Shown in pieces: positions 35,247-44,238 of a DNA stretch of 64,000 nucleotides. How positions within the stretch are numbered: the stretch's first letter is position 1; the number at the start of each line of letters is the position of its first letter. The translations under genes were made by a program, and so were the position numbers. The stretch is taken from assembly GCA_965197005.1 (NCBI GenBank), contig OZ239982.1:2232001-2296000 (forward strand). Reading direction: 5' to 3'. Under the pieces are notes generated by a model. The model made no database searches. It saw nothing but the letters and a program-made list of their open reading frames with translations, and was not told the origin of the DNA. The stretch is from G965197005 sp965197005 (lineage in GTDB: Bacteria; Pseudomonadota; Gammaproteobacteria; Pseudomonadales; Oceanobacteraceae).

Positions 35247-36050
35247 ATGAGAGTGCTTAATCTTTGCTTAAACGGTTTGGAACAAGCCGTAGAACAGGGG
35301 CTTTACCCTTGGTTAGAACAACTAGATGTCGATATTGTGGCATTACAAAATATTCAAACCAAAGAATACAAATTATCCGACAAGGCATTATACCCCGATG
35401 CCTTTAATGCTTATTTTTTTGATGCGGAAAAAGATGATTATTCAGGCGTTGCTATTTTAACCAAGCAAATGCCCAAGGCCATTATGACAGGTTTGGCATT
35501 TTCGCAAGCAGACCGTCAAGGACGCTATATTCAAGCAGACTTTGAAAATCTAAGCGTGGGTTCTATTTTATTCCCTACTATTGATGCCTTTAATACCTTA
35601 GAAGATAAACTTTATTTTCAAGCACGTTTTTTAGAGCATTTAGAGAAAACCAAGCGCAAACGCCGTGAATTTATCTTCTGCGGCAACTTTGAAGCGGCAC
35701 ATAAAACCATTGATGTAGAAAACTGGCAAATAGCCCAAGATATTCCGGGATTTTTACCAGAAGAGCGAGCTTGGTTTGATAAAGTCGTTGGCAGCACGCA
35801 ATTTGTTGATGCCTTTCGTGAAGCCAACTTCGGAGAAAATCAATTTAGCTGGTGGCCCGATGATGAAGAGCGCAAACGCAACAAAAAAGGCTGGCGCAAA
35901 GATTATCAACTTTGCACCCCACAGCTAAAACAAGATGTCGTAGATGCTAAAATTATCTCAGAACCGCAATTTAGCGAACATGCCGCCGTTGTGATTGAAT
36001 ACGAGCTGGACGATGAAATGAACCTCATTCAAGGCATGAAATCTTATTAA
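35247..36050 (+). CDS. crc: catabolite repression control protein Crc
   Basis: 267 residues from the ATG at 35247 (AGGA upstream). An exonuclease III fold is recognisable, but the catalytic residues are lost. The metal Glu of LQE is Asn (VALQNIQ), the GDMN loop is CGNFEAAH, and the SDHAP ending is SEHAAV. The wording IFCGNFEAAHK, PGFLPEERAWFDKVVG, QFSWWPDDEE and KDYQLCTP follows Pseudomonas Crc closely. Crc is not a nuclease there; it binds Hfq-RNA complexes to repress translation of catabolic mRNAs. Adjacency to divergent pyrE supports the call. Confidence 0.88.
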   Translation: MRVLNLCLNGLEQAVEQGLYPWLEQLDVDIVALQNIQTKEYKLSDKALYPDAFNAYFFDAEKDDYSGVAILTKQMPKAIMTGLAFSQADRQGRYIQADFENLSVGSILFPTIDAFNTLEDKLYFQARFLEHLEKTKRKRREFIFCGNFEAAHKTIDVENWQIAQDIPGFLPEERAWFDKVVGSTQFVDAFREANFGENQFSWWPDDEERKRNKKGWRKDYQLCTPQLKQDVVDAKIISEPQFSEHAAVVIEYELDDEMNLIQGMKSY

Positions 36051-36055
36051 GAGCA

Positions 36056-37000
36056 TTGATTTTGAGATTTGACCTCCTAAAAGCGCAAGTAAACCCATTT
36101 TCTTGGGACAAAACCACAAGCCATATCAATGCTGCGCTTTTAGATTATCTTACTTTCTATTCACTCAACGATTTAGTTAACAAAGCACAATATCAAATGG
36201 GCGTTGAAAAAATTGCAGGATTTACCATCAACATACAGCAATTTTTAGTCACCAATGCCAAAGCCAGCGTTATCATCGTGCATGGTTACTATGACCATGT
36301 AGGGCTATATGGGCATTTAATAAACTACGCTTTAGAACAAAACTACAATGTGCTTTGCTTTGATTTGCCAGGACATGGGTTATCTTCAGGAGAAAGCGCC
36401 AATATTCAAAGTTTTCAGCAGTATGATGTTATCTTTAGCACCCTATTAGAACGCCTAAACAAAACGCATAAACAACCCATTTATGCGTTTGGACAAAGCA
36501 CAGGCGGTGCAATTATTTTAAATTATTTATTAAAAAGCAGAAACCAAGCAAGGCGATTAGATAAGGCCGTATTGCTCGCCCCCCTAGTGAAACCTAGAGG
36601 TTGGCGTTTAGGCTTAAAGCTGGTCTCTATAATCAACTTATTTATACAGCAGCGTCCACGACAGATTATAACCAATCCTGCCAACCCAGATTTTAGTGAC
36701 TTCTTACGTCAAGACCCGCTACAAGCAACCGAGCTTAAATTACAATGGGTTATCGCACTTAAACACTGGTTAACATTTTGGCTAAAATTACCGCCCTTAA
36801 ACTTCCCTTTATATGTCGTTCAAGGAAACCATGACCAAACTGTAGACTGGCAACATAATCAACCTATTATTTTACAGAAATTTCCCCAACGTAAACTGCA
36901 TATATTAGCCAAAGGGCAACATCATCTGGTTAATGACAGTATAGAAAATAGAACAATTATGTTCGCCACCATCAGCCAATGGCTAAATCCAGCACCTTAG
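36056..37000 (+). CDS. alpha/beta hydrolase, monoacylglycerol-lipase-like
   Basis: 314 residues. Serine-hydrolase motifs are VHGYYDHVGLYGHL (oxyanion region, about residue 75), FDLPGHGLSSGE, nucleophile elbow GQSTGGA near 147, the acid in QGNHDQTVDW near 260, and the His in KGQHHLVND near 285. This is the S33/Hydrolase_4 group, which includes lysophospholipases. The start is a TTG: 36056, or 36062 with AAGAG eight bases before it. It follows crc by 5 bp and is likely cotranscribed. Its stop overlaps the convergent orn stop. Confidence 0.85.
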   Translation: MILRFDLLKAQVNPFSWDKTTSHINAALLDYLTFYSLNDLVNKAQYQMGVEKIAGFTINIQQFLVTNAKASVIIVHGYYDHVGLYGHLINYALEQNYNVLCFDLPGHGLSSGESANIQSFQQYDVIFSTLLERLNKTHKQPIYAFGQSTGGAIILNYLLKSRNQARRLDKAVLLAPLVKPRGWRLGLKLVSIINLFIQQRPRQIITNPANPDFSDFLRQDPLQATELKLQWVIALKHWLTFWLKLPPLNFPLYVVQGNHDQTVDWQHNQPIILQKFPQRKLHILAKGQHHLVNDSIENRTIMFATISQWLNPAP

Positions 37001-37542
37001 CTCAAACGTAAAAAATGCTCGCGGTAATAACGCATCTCTGCAATGGACTCACGGATATCATCTAACGCCTGATGAGACCCTGCTTTTTTAAATCCAGGTA
37101 AGATATCAGGTCGCCAACGTACTGCCAGCTCTTTTAAGGTACTCACATCTAAATTACGATAATGTACATAAGACTCAAGCTCTGGCATATAGCGCACCAA
37201 AAAGCGACGGTCTTGGTGCACGCTGTTACCACATAAAGGCGAACTGCCAGCAGCAACATGCTGACGCAAAAAATCAAGGGTTTGCTGCTCCGCTTCATGG
37301 CAACTAATTTGGCTATCTTGCACTCGTTTAATCAGCCCAGATTTACCATGCGTATTGGTATTCCACTCGTCCATGGCATCTAATAACACATCAGACTGCT
37401 TAACAGCAATAACAGGCCCTTCTGCAACAGTATTAAGCTGACTATCAGTTACAATAGTGGCAATCTCAATAATCACATCTTCATCAGGCTCTAACCCTGT
37501 CATCTCTAAATCTATCCATATCAGGTTTTCACTACTACTCAT
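36997..37542 (-). CDS. orn: oligoribonuclease
   Basis: 181 residues, the exact family size. DEDDh exonuclease motifs are present: IDLEMTGLEP (Exo I), SVHQDRRFLVRYMPELE (Exo II region) and HQALDDIRESI (Exo III with His). Orn degrades 2-5-nt RNAs, including pGpG from cyclic-di-GMP turnover, and is essential in many gammaproteobacteria. It is divergent from rsgA, the usual orn-rsgA neighbourhood. Confidence 0.97.
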   Translation of the reverse strand: MSSSENLIWIDLEMTGLEPDEDVIIEIATIVTDSQLNTVAEGPVIAVKQSDVLLDAMDEWNTNTHGKSGLIKRVQDSQISCHEAEQQTLDFLRQHVAAGSSPLCGNSVHQDRRFLVRYMPELESYVHYRNLDVSTLKELAVRWRPDILPGFKKAGSHQALDDIRESIAEMRYYREHFLRLS

Positions 37543-37659
37543 GGGCTACCCTTTTATTTACAATCTATTATCAACGAACTCTCTATGTGCACTTATTGTA
37601 GGCTAACTCGTTTGCCTGTACCATAAACTTTTTCTTAAATAACAAATGGCACAACCAGC

Positions 37660-38631
37660 ATGGCGCAGCGTAAACTGAGCAAGCAACAACAAACCCGACT
37701 GCAGGCCAAGCAGCAACAGCAAGTGCAAAAAGAAGTGCATAAAAACCTCAAACAAGGACAAATTATTGCACACTTTGGACGTAAAACGCTGGTTGAAGAA
37801 AACCACAGCCTTACCCATTACCACTGTCATTTGCGTGCCAATTTAGGACAACTGGTTACAGGAGATAGTGTTGTATTTAGCTTAGACAATCACAACCAAG
37901 GCGTTATAGAAGCCGTACTTGCACGCACCAGTTTGTTATCTCGCCCCAACAGCCAGCAGGTATTAAAGCCCATTGCTGCCAATATTGACTTGGTTTTTAT
38001 TGTGCTTGCCGTCAAACCAGAGCCACATGCCGAGCTAATAGACCGTTATTTGGTCGCCGCCGAAGTTGCAGGTTTAACGCCTATTATCGTACTTAATAAA
38101 GCCGATTTATTAGAACCAGACTCAGCACTTATCCCCATGCTAGAGAGTTTCGCCACACTTGGTTATAACTGCCTTAAAATATGCGCCCACAGTGCAGAAA
38201 ACTTTACTCAACTACACGCATTATTAAAAAATAAAGTCAGCGTATTTGTTGGGCAATCGGGCGTGGGCAAGTCCTCCATTATTAACCGTTTGCTACCCGA
38301 GCAAGAACTTAAAATTGGTGCGCTGTCTGCTGGTGCCGACAAAGGCAAACACACCACCACCAGCGCAAGGCTCTATCATTTTCCCTCAGGTGGGGATTTA
38401 ATCGACTCCCCGGGTATTCGTGAATTTGGCTTATGGCACATGCAGCCAGAAGAAGTATTGCAAGGATTTATAGAACTTAAAGCATTAGCCCATACCTGCC
38501 AGTTTCGTAATTGCCAACACCAAAAAGAACCCAACTGCGCCATTAAGCACGCATTAGAGCAAGGAGACATTCAACCTCGCCGCTTTGCCAGCTATCAACA
38601 AATCATCATGGCATTAAAAGACGTAAAATAA
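37660..38631 (+). CDS. rsgA: ribosome small-subunit GTPase RsgA
   Basis: 323 residues. An N-terminal OB-fold is followed by a circularly permuted GTPase: G4 LNKADLL comes before G1 VGQSGVGKSS, then G3 DSPGIREFG. The C-terminal zinc site has Cys and His in CQFRNCQHQKEPNC. It matures the 30S subunit by releasing RbfA. The ATG is poorly supported by a ribosome site, but the length fits. Confidence 0.96.
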   Translation: MAQRKLSKQQQTRLQAKQQQQVQKEVHKNLKQGQIIAHFGRKTLVEENHSLTHYHCHLRANLGQLVTGDSVVFSLDNHNQGVIEAVLARTSLLSRPNSQQVLKPIAANIDLVFIVLAVKPEPHAELIDRYLVAAEVAGLTPIIVLNKADLLEPDSALIPMLESFATLGYNCLKICAHSAENFTQLHALLKNKVSVFVGQSGVGKSSIINRLLPEQELKIGALSAGADKGKHTTTSARLYHFPSGGDLIDSPGIREFGLWHMQPEEVLQGFIELKALAHTCQFRNCQHQKEPNCAIKHALEQGDIQPRRFASYQQIIMALKDVK

Positions 38632-38689
38632 TCAAAAAATATAGCATTTATTGATATAACAGATTGACCTGATACCCAAACCTCGTTAC

Positions 38690-38895
38690 CCTGCTTGCCT
38701 GTTTAGGTGCTCTAAGTCACACTTAGAGGTAAACGGGAAGTTTGGTGCGCAATACTCATGCAAGGCCAACGCTGCCCCCGCAACGGTAATCAACCCATGT
38801 CTATTTTATATGCCACTGTCTTTTGATGGGAAGGTAAAACAGGCGAGTTTAAACGCTCAGGTTGTCAGCCCGGATACCGGCCTAAAATAAATTCA
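38690..38895 (+). promoter_or_regulatory. cobalamin (B12) riboswitch
   Basis: The B12-box core GCTGCCCCCGCAACGGTAA (about 38770-38790) is nearly canonical. It is preceded by GGGAAGTTTGGTG and followed by GATGGGAAGG and the second box GTCAGCCCGGATACCGGCC near 38865-38883. It lies in the 324-bp gap between rsgA and the TonB receptor and should repress that gene when cobalamin is plentiful. I did not find a clear terminator hairpin after it, so control may be of translation. Confidence 0.93.
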
Positions 38896-38955
38896 CTAAC
38901 CTATAGCGGTGGGCTGTGGGCGAGCGTTTTTGCTAACGGTACAAACCGTTATACC

Positions 38956-40983
38956 TTGCGTTTGCCCCAAAAAATAATGCAATATTGGGCGCAAGCAGTT
39001 ACCTTATCTGTGTTTTTAAGTTTGTCATTATGTATGACAAAAGAAACCCATGCTGCGCCTAATTCAGAGCTAGAACTTGACCCAGTGCTGGTACATGCAC
39101 CGACCAAATCAGCCTTTGTTCACCCCAGTTTATTAGCAGGCAAACATACCCGCCTAAACAGCCAAGACTACGTTGCCTCATTGATTGATTTAGAGCGCAT
39201 ATTAAACCAACAGCAAGGCATACAAATACGCCGCTTAGGTGGGCTTGGGCAATTTAGCTACCCCAGCATGCGTGGCGCAACTGGCAAACAAATTCAAATT
39301 TTTTGGGACGGTTTACCGCTAACCAGTTTAAACGATGGCAGTGCCAGCTTACCTGCGGTGGGGTTATCCAGCCTTAGCCATATTGATATTTACCAAAGCA
39401 CACTTCCTGTTGAGCTAGGGGCAACCGCCATTGGTGGTGCGCTACACCTTATTAGCAAAGAAAGCCCCAAAGACAGCGGCGAGCTAAGCGCAGGTTTAGG
39501 AACTTATGGTGCCAAAACCCTAGGTGGCTTTATTAGCCAGCGCTATCAGCGTTGGCAATTATTAGCAGGACTAGACGGACTACAGGCCGATAATGACTTC
39601 ACCTTTATACAAACACGCAACTCCTTTAGCAATCCCAACCAAGCAACACAAGAAAAACGCCGTAACAATGCCGCCCAACAAGGCTTAGGATTATTACGAA
39701 TTAACTACCAAGCCAGCCAAGCATTAACACTATCAGCACTGTGGCAGCAACTGTATTTCTTGCGTGAATTATCAAACTTTAATAATCACCCAGACAACCA
39801 AGCCTATTTACGCAACCACAAACAGCACCTTAGCCTCAAAGCCCACTATAACCAAGGCAACAATCAATTTAATCTGTGGCTAATGCGAGGTACGGGCAAA
39901 CAACTATATGACGACAGTCAAAGTAAAATTGGCTTAGGCGCACAACGTATTTTATACGCCAGTCAAGGCTCTCAAGCTCATATTGATGTGCAACATCATT
40001 TTGCCATGCTATCGGCACTATTCAGTGCCAACCTACAGCAAGAGCATATCGACAGCCACGACACACGCCTAACTCAAAGTCAAAGTGCCGCCACCTGCTA
40101 CAGTACAGGTAATTGTCCACAGCAGTATCAACGCCAGCAAGCCACCTTAGGCACAAGACTACAATGGCAACTTACGCCTGCCATTATCCTAAGCATACAA
40201 GGCAATCATATTTGGCTTAAAGACAGCAACCAATCCAGTTATGGCTTTGCTAAAACACAACAGACAACGCAGCATAACACAGGAGATATTGGCTTAAATT
40301 TGAACTTAACCCAAGCGCATCGCTTATCTGTTTTATATGCCATGCAATTAAGACCCGTTGCCACCTATGAGCGTTTTGGAGATAGAGGCATGACCGTAGG
40401 CAACCCCAACTTACAAGCAGAAACCGCCAAAGGCATTACCCTAAGTTTATTTTCCGAATTTAGAACGGTTAATACGCAACTCAGTTTGTATCAGCGAACA
40501 CGCCACAATGCCATTACTGGCGAGGCAGATAGCAGAGGGGTAATTCGTTATAACAATACAGCCTTAACCTTGCACCAAGGATTAGAAGCAGGTATCCAAC
40601 TGCAACTAAGCGCAAATATTAAAATAAAGGCCAATTCTGGTTATCACCTACAGCGAATTAAAGAAGCTGACTTACATTCTATTATTGGCAACTTCACGCC
40701 CAATCAACGCCGTTTTGACAGCTTCTATGAGCTAACCTACCGCCCTAACAACTGGCAAGCGGGATTATCTTATTTGCGCCAAGCAGGGGGATTTTACGAT
40801 GCCTTTAATCTACTACCCATTGCCGTTAAAGAGCAAATTAACGCCCAACTGGGCTATAGGTGGCAACATGCCAGCTTAATGCTGGACTTGCTGAATTTAA
40901 ACAACAACCGTACCAGCGATTTTGCTTATTACCCAGCAATGGGGCGACAAGCATATATTAAATTTCGCTATCAATTTTATTAA
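38956..40983 (+). CDS. TonB-dependent receptor, probable cobalamin transporter
   Basis: 675 residues. A signal peptide (LSVFLSLSLCMTKETHAA) precedes a plug domain at about 45-165 (GIQIRRLGGLGQFSYPSMRG, IFWDGLPLT, PVELGATAIGGALHLISK). The C-terminal beta barrel ends in YIKFRYQFY. The upstream B12 riboswitch assigns it to corrinoid uptake, the role of BtuB; primary similarity to BtuB is only general. The start is either TTG 38956 or ATG 38977; neither has a good ribosome site, and the ATG gives a more normal signal peptide. The next gene follows after 21 bp. Confidence 0.85.
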   Translation: MRLPQKIMQYWAQAVTLSVFLSLSLCMTKETHAAPNSELELDPVLVHAPTKSAFVHPSLLAGKHTRLNSQDYVASLIDLERILNQQQGIQIRRLGGLGQFSYPSMRGATGKQIQIFWDGLPLTSLNDGSASLPAVGLSSLSHIDIYQSTLPVELGATAIGGALHLISKESPKDSGELSAGLGTYGAKTLGGFISQRYQRWQLLAGLDGLQADNDFTFIQTRNSFSNPNQATQEKRRNNAAQQGLGLLRINYQASQALTLSALWQQLYFLRELSNFNNHPDNQAYLRNHKQHLSLKAHYNQGNNQFNLWLMRGTGKQLYDDSQSKIGLGAQRILYASQGSQAHIDVQHHFAMLSALFSANLQQEHIDSHDTRLTQSQSAATCYSTGNCPQQYQRQQATLGTRLQWQLTPAIILSIQGNHIWLKDSNQSSYGFAKTQQTTQHNTGDIGLNLNLTQAHRLSVLYAMQLRPVATYERFGDRGMTVGNPNLQAETAKGITLSLFSEFRTVNTQLSLYQRTRHNAITGEADSRGVIRYNNTALTLHQGLEAGIQLQLSANIKIKANSGYHLQRIKEADLHSIIGNFTPNQRRFDSFYELTYRPNNWQAGLSYLRQAGGFYDAFNLLPIAVKEQINAQLGYRWQHASLMLDLLNLNNNRTSDFAYYPAMGRQAYIKFRYQFY

Positions 40984-41004
40984 CTCAACCCTTAAGGAGC
41001 ATTT

Positions 41005-42243
41005 ATGCTAAATCACATCTCAAGCAAACTCAGTTTAACCCTAGCCAGTGCCTTACTCATAGTAGGCTGTGGTGGTTCGGATAACGCTAAAGAACAAAAA
41101 CAACCTACGTTTATTAAGCCGATAACAGAAAAACCTAAAGACAGCACCAATCAGCATATTGTCATCGTAGATATGGCAACTTATGGCAAAGGTTCTCAAG
41201 TCGGCTTTGCCCCACAAAAAAACTTGGCGCAATTTTCAGGCAATTATTACCCTTCAACCAAAACGGACTTTTTCACCACCAATTATAAAGACAACCTTTA
41301 TTACATTGGACGCAATAAGATTGATTTAATCCAAAAATACAATATTAAAGCCCTTGCTAAAGGCAGCTATACAGGGGTTGGCTTTTCTTTAAATGACAAA
41401 GCCGCCACCAACAGTGCCAACGCCCATGCCATGGCGTTTGTAAGCGACAACAAAGCCTATATCACACGCTATGGCGAAAATAAGGCCTGGGTTGTCAACC
41501 CTGCGGCACAAACGGCATCAGAATTTAAACAAGGCGAGCTGGATTTATCTGCTTATTTAGAAACCACAGATAACAAAAGTAAAGTGGTTAATATGGACAG
41601 TGCGGTTATTGCAAACAACAAGCTGTTTATTACTCTACAGCGCTTAGGCAATAATACCAATCAGTGGACAGTCACACGCAATGGCTATGTCGCCGTATTT
41701 AATACCACTGATAATAAAGAAATTGACACCGCTCGTGGCGAGGGCGGCTTAAAAGGCATTAAACTGAATATAAAAAACCCGCAATCGGTTGCCTTAGCTG
41801 GGGACTATCTATACGTTTCTGGCGTAAACTATTTTGGCGGCTTTGATGGCGGCATTGAAAAAATCAAACTCAGCGACTACAGCAGCAGCGTCATTTATGA
41901 CGATAAAAAAACCGATGCAACCCCAAGCAATGGCTTGGTTGTCGGCAAGGTTACCGGTGTTGCCGTACTAAATGGCAATGAAGTTTATACCAGCATTTAT
42001 CACGGCTGGAAAGATAACAGCTTGGCCAAGGTAGAAAATGGTGAGCTAAAAGTGGTTGCTGCTTTTAAAAATAAAAATATTACCCTACTTAAAACCGGTC
42101 CTGATGGCGACTTATGGCTGGCAACAGGGCTTAAAGGCAGCGAGCAACCTAAGCTATACCGCTTAAATAAAAGTGATTTAAGCATCAAAGACTCGGTTGA
42201 ATTACCACAAAATGCCATTGGCATTAGCTTTATTAAGCAGTAA
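41005..42243 (+). CDS. surface lipoprotein, beta-propeller-like, B12-locus partner
   Basis: 412 residues. A lipoprotein signal ends at LIVGC near residue 22. The body repeats a beta-propeller-type pattern (NKAYITRYGENKAWVVNP, NNKLFITLQRLGN, GDYLYVSGVNYFGG, GNEVYTSIYHGWKDN, GDLWLATGLKG), suggesting about six or seven blades. It is 21 bp downstream of the riboswitch-controlled receptor, with AAGGAG before the ATG, and so shares its control. By analogy with BtuG of Bacteroides, a propeller lipoprotein that hands B12 to its receptor, it may capture corrinoids; that is inference from position and predicted fold. Confidence 0.7.
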   Translation: MLNHISSKLSLTLASALLIVGCGGSDNAKEQKQPTFIKPITEKPKDSTNQHIVIVDMATYGKGSQVGFAPQKNLAQFSGNYYPSTKTDFFTTNYKDNLYYIGRNKIDLIQKYNIKALAKGSYTGVGFSLNDKAATNSANAHAMAFVSDNKAYITRYGENKAWVVNPAAQTASEFKQGELDLSAYLETTDNKSKVVNMDSAVIANNKLFITLQRLGNNTNQWTVTRNGYVAVFNTTDNKEIDTARGEGGLKGIKLNIKNPQSVALAGDYLYVSGVNYFGGFDGGIEKIKLSDYSSSVIYDDKKTDATPSNGLVVGKVTGVAVLNGNEVYTSIYHGWKDNSLAKVENGELKVVAAFKNKNITLLKTGPDGDLWLATGLKGSEQPKLYRLNKSDLSIKDSVELPQNAIGISFIKQ

Positions 42244-42253
42244 ATCAAACCAA

Positions 42254-42292
42254 CAAAAAAGCCCTTTGCGATTTAAGCAAAGGGCTTTTTTT
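42254..42292. terminator. bidirectional terminator
   Basis: GCCCTTTGC (42261-42269), loop of 7, GCAAAGGGC (42277-42285), with A7 before and T7 after. It serves the lipoprotein gene ending at 42243 and the convergent OmpA-like gene ending at 42306. Confidence 0.95.
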
Positions 42293-42305
42293 ATTCAAGA
42301 TAAAC

Positions 42306-42983
42306 TTAGTAAACAGAGCTAAAGGCTTCTTGCTCTTTACCTTTTTCAATGGCACGCAAGAAAATTTCAACGCGACGGTTTTGTGCTCGACCAGAGGCAG
42401 TATCATTGCTGGCAATAGGGAAGTTCTCGCCATGTCCACGGCTTAATAAACGCTCCGCTATCACACCTTTAGACAATAAAAACTGCTTTACACCGTCTGC
42501 ACGATTTTGCGATAAAGTCATATTAAGGCTATCTGCACCACTGGCATCAGCATGACCTTCAACAATAATCGCCATTTTCTTGTATTTATTCATTACAGTG
42601 GCAATTTTACTTAACGCATCTTTTGCAGAGTTGGCAACATTGGATTTATTAGACGCAAATAGCAAACCAGATGGCAAGTTCAATTTAATGGTTGATTTGT
42701 CCAAACGCTCAACACCAATGCCCGATTTTTTCAAATCTTTTTCTAATTTCTCTTGCACGGTATCCATATAATACCCTACCGCACCACCAGCTAAACCGCC
42801 AACTACAGCACCCAGCACGGCGCCTTTTTTCGGATCAATTTGATGACCTACAAAACCACCTACTACCGCCCCTGTTGCAGCGCCAATGGCGGCACGCTGT
42901 TTTTTTGAAAGGCTATCACAGCCAACAAAAACCAAACTACTAACCAGTAGAGCAATCAGCCCCATTTTTTTATTTATGTGCAT
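42306..42983 (-). CDS. OmpA-family lipoprotein with glycine zipper (YiaD-like)
   Basis: 225 residues. A lipoprotein signal ends in VFVGC near residue 22. A glycine zipper covers about 30-72 (GAATGAVVGGFVGHQ, GAVVGGLAGGAVGYY). The OmpA-like peptidoglycan-binding domain covers about 110-215 (VEGHADASGADSLNMTLSQ, SRGHGENFP, QNRRVEIFL). It should tether the outer membrane to the cell wall. It is monocistronic, with a shared terminator downstream. Confidence 0.92.
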   Translation of the reverse strand: MHINKKMGLIALLVSSLVFVGCDSLSKKQRAAIGAATGAVVGGFVGHQIDPKKGAVLGAVVGGLAGGAVGYYMDTVQEKLEKDLKKSGIGVERLDKSTIKLNLPSGLLFASNKSNVANSAKDALSKIATVMNKYKKMAIIVEGHADASGADSLNMTLSQNRADGVKQFLLSKGVIAERLLSRGHGENFPIASNDTASGRAQNRRVEIFLRAIEKGKEQEAFSSVY

Positions 42984-43241
42984 ATCTTTTTCCTTAATTT
43001 AATAAAATAGATTATGTTATCAGTTTTTACTATTACTTTAATTGCCAAAAAATGCAGCAATACAAAAAACCAATAAGCCCACTTTACACAAAATAAATTG
43101 AACTGCAAAACCTTTTATAAAGATACAATTATTCATACCATTACCAACTAGAATAAATACGCCAACCAATACAATGGTTATTCACTTGACAGGCTTTTAT
43201 AACCTCTCTAGCATTATGAGCCCTTTAGCTGGAAGTACTTC

Positions 43242-44210
43242 ATGTCCATACAAAAAATCACTGATTTTATTCATAACGAATTGACTGATGTTAATGCCCT
43301 TATACATACGCAGCTCAACTCTCGTGTACCATTAGTTGAAAAAATTGCCGACTATATCATCAGTAGTGGCGGCAAACGTGTACGCCCTATATTGGTCTTA
43401 TTAACCGCCAGATTACTCAAGCATGAACATGCAGATAGCATTAAATTAGCCACTATTATCGAATTTTTACATACCGCCACCTTATTACATGATGATGTGG
43501 TTGATACCTCTGATATGCGCCGAGGCAAAGCCACTGCCAATGCTCAATGGGGCAATGCTCCCAGCGTGCTGGTTGGCGACTTTTTATATAGTCGTGCCTT
43601 TGAAATGATGGTAGAAATTGGCTCATTACCCGTTATGCAGGTGCTGTCTAATGCAACTTGCGTGATTGCTGAAGGCGAAGTATTGCAGCTTACTAATATT
43701 AAAAACCCCAATTTAAACGAAGCCCAATACATGCAAACCATTGAAGGTAAAACTGCCATGCTATTTGCCGCATCAAGCCACAGCGCGGCATTGTTATGCA
43801 ATGCAAGTACCGCCCAAAGCCAAGCCCTAAAAGAATATGGCACTCATCTTGGTCTGGCATTTCAATTGGTTGATGATATTTTAGATTACGCTGGCGACAG
43901 CCAGCAACTTGGCAAAAATATTGGCGATGACCTAGCCGAAGGCAAACCCACCTTACCGCTTATTCATGCCATGCAACATGCAGATGCAGAGCAAGCACAG
44001 TTTATTCGTGATGTCATTCGCCAAGGCGGTAGTGATGATATACAAAAAGTACACCGTATTATTACACAAACAGGCTCTTTAGATTATTGTCAGAAAAAAG
44101 CCCAAGAATTAGCACAAAAAGCACAGCAGAACTTGGAACTTTTTGCAGATAGCAACGCCGAAGACTGCCTTAAAATGCTGGTTGACCTTGCAGTTCACCG
44201 AATTTCTTAA
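43242..44210 (+). CDS. ispB: octaprenyl diphosphate synthase
   Basis: 322 residues. Both Asp-rich motifs of trans-prenyl synthases are present: LLHDDVVDTSDMRRG near residue 83, and QLVDDILDY near 210. GGKRVRPILVLL is the substrate Lys/Arg region. It makes the side chain of ubiquinone. The exact chain length is inferred from the gammaproteobacterial homologue. A 258-bp gene-free AT-rich region separates it from the divergent OmpA-like gene. Confidence 0.95.
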   Translation: MSIQKITDFIHNELTDVNALIHTQLNSRVPLVEKIADYIISSGGKRVRPILVLLTARLLKHEHADSIKLATIIEFLHTATLLHDDVVDTSDMRRGKATANAQWGNAPSVLVGDFLYSRAFEMMVEIGSLPVMQVLSNATCVIAEGEVLQLTNIKNPNLNEAQYMQTIEGKTAMLFAASSHSAALLCNASTAQSQALKEYGTHLGLAFQLVDDILDYAGDSQQLGKNIGDDLAEGKPTLPLIHAMQHADAEQAQFIRDVIRQGGSDDIQKVHRIITQTGSLDYCQKKAQELAQKAQQNLELFADSNAEDCLKMLVDLAVHRIS

Positions 44211-44238
44211 CCTTTTAACCTATTTATAGGCACAAACT

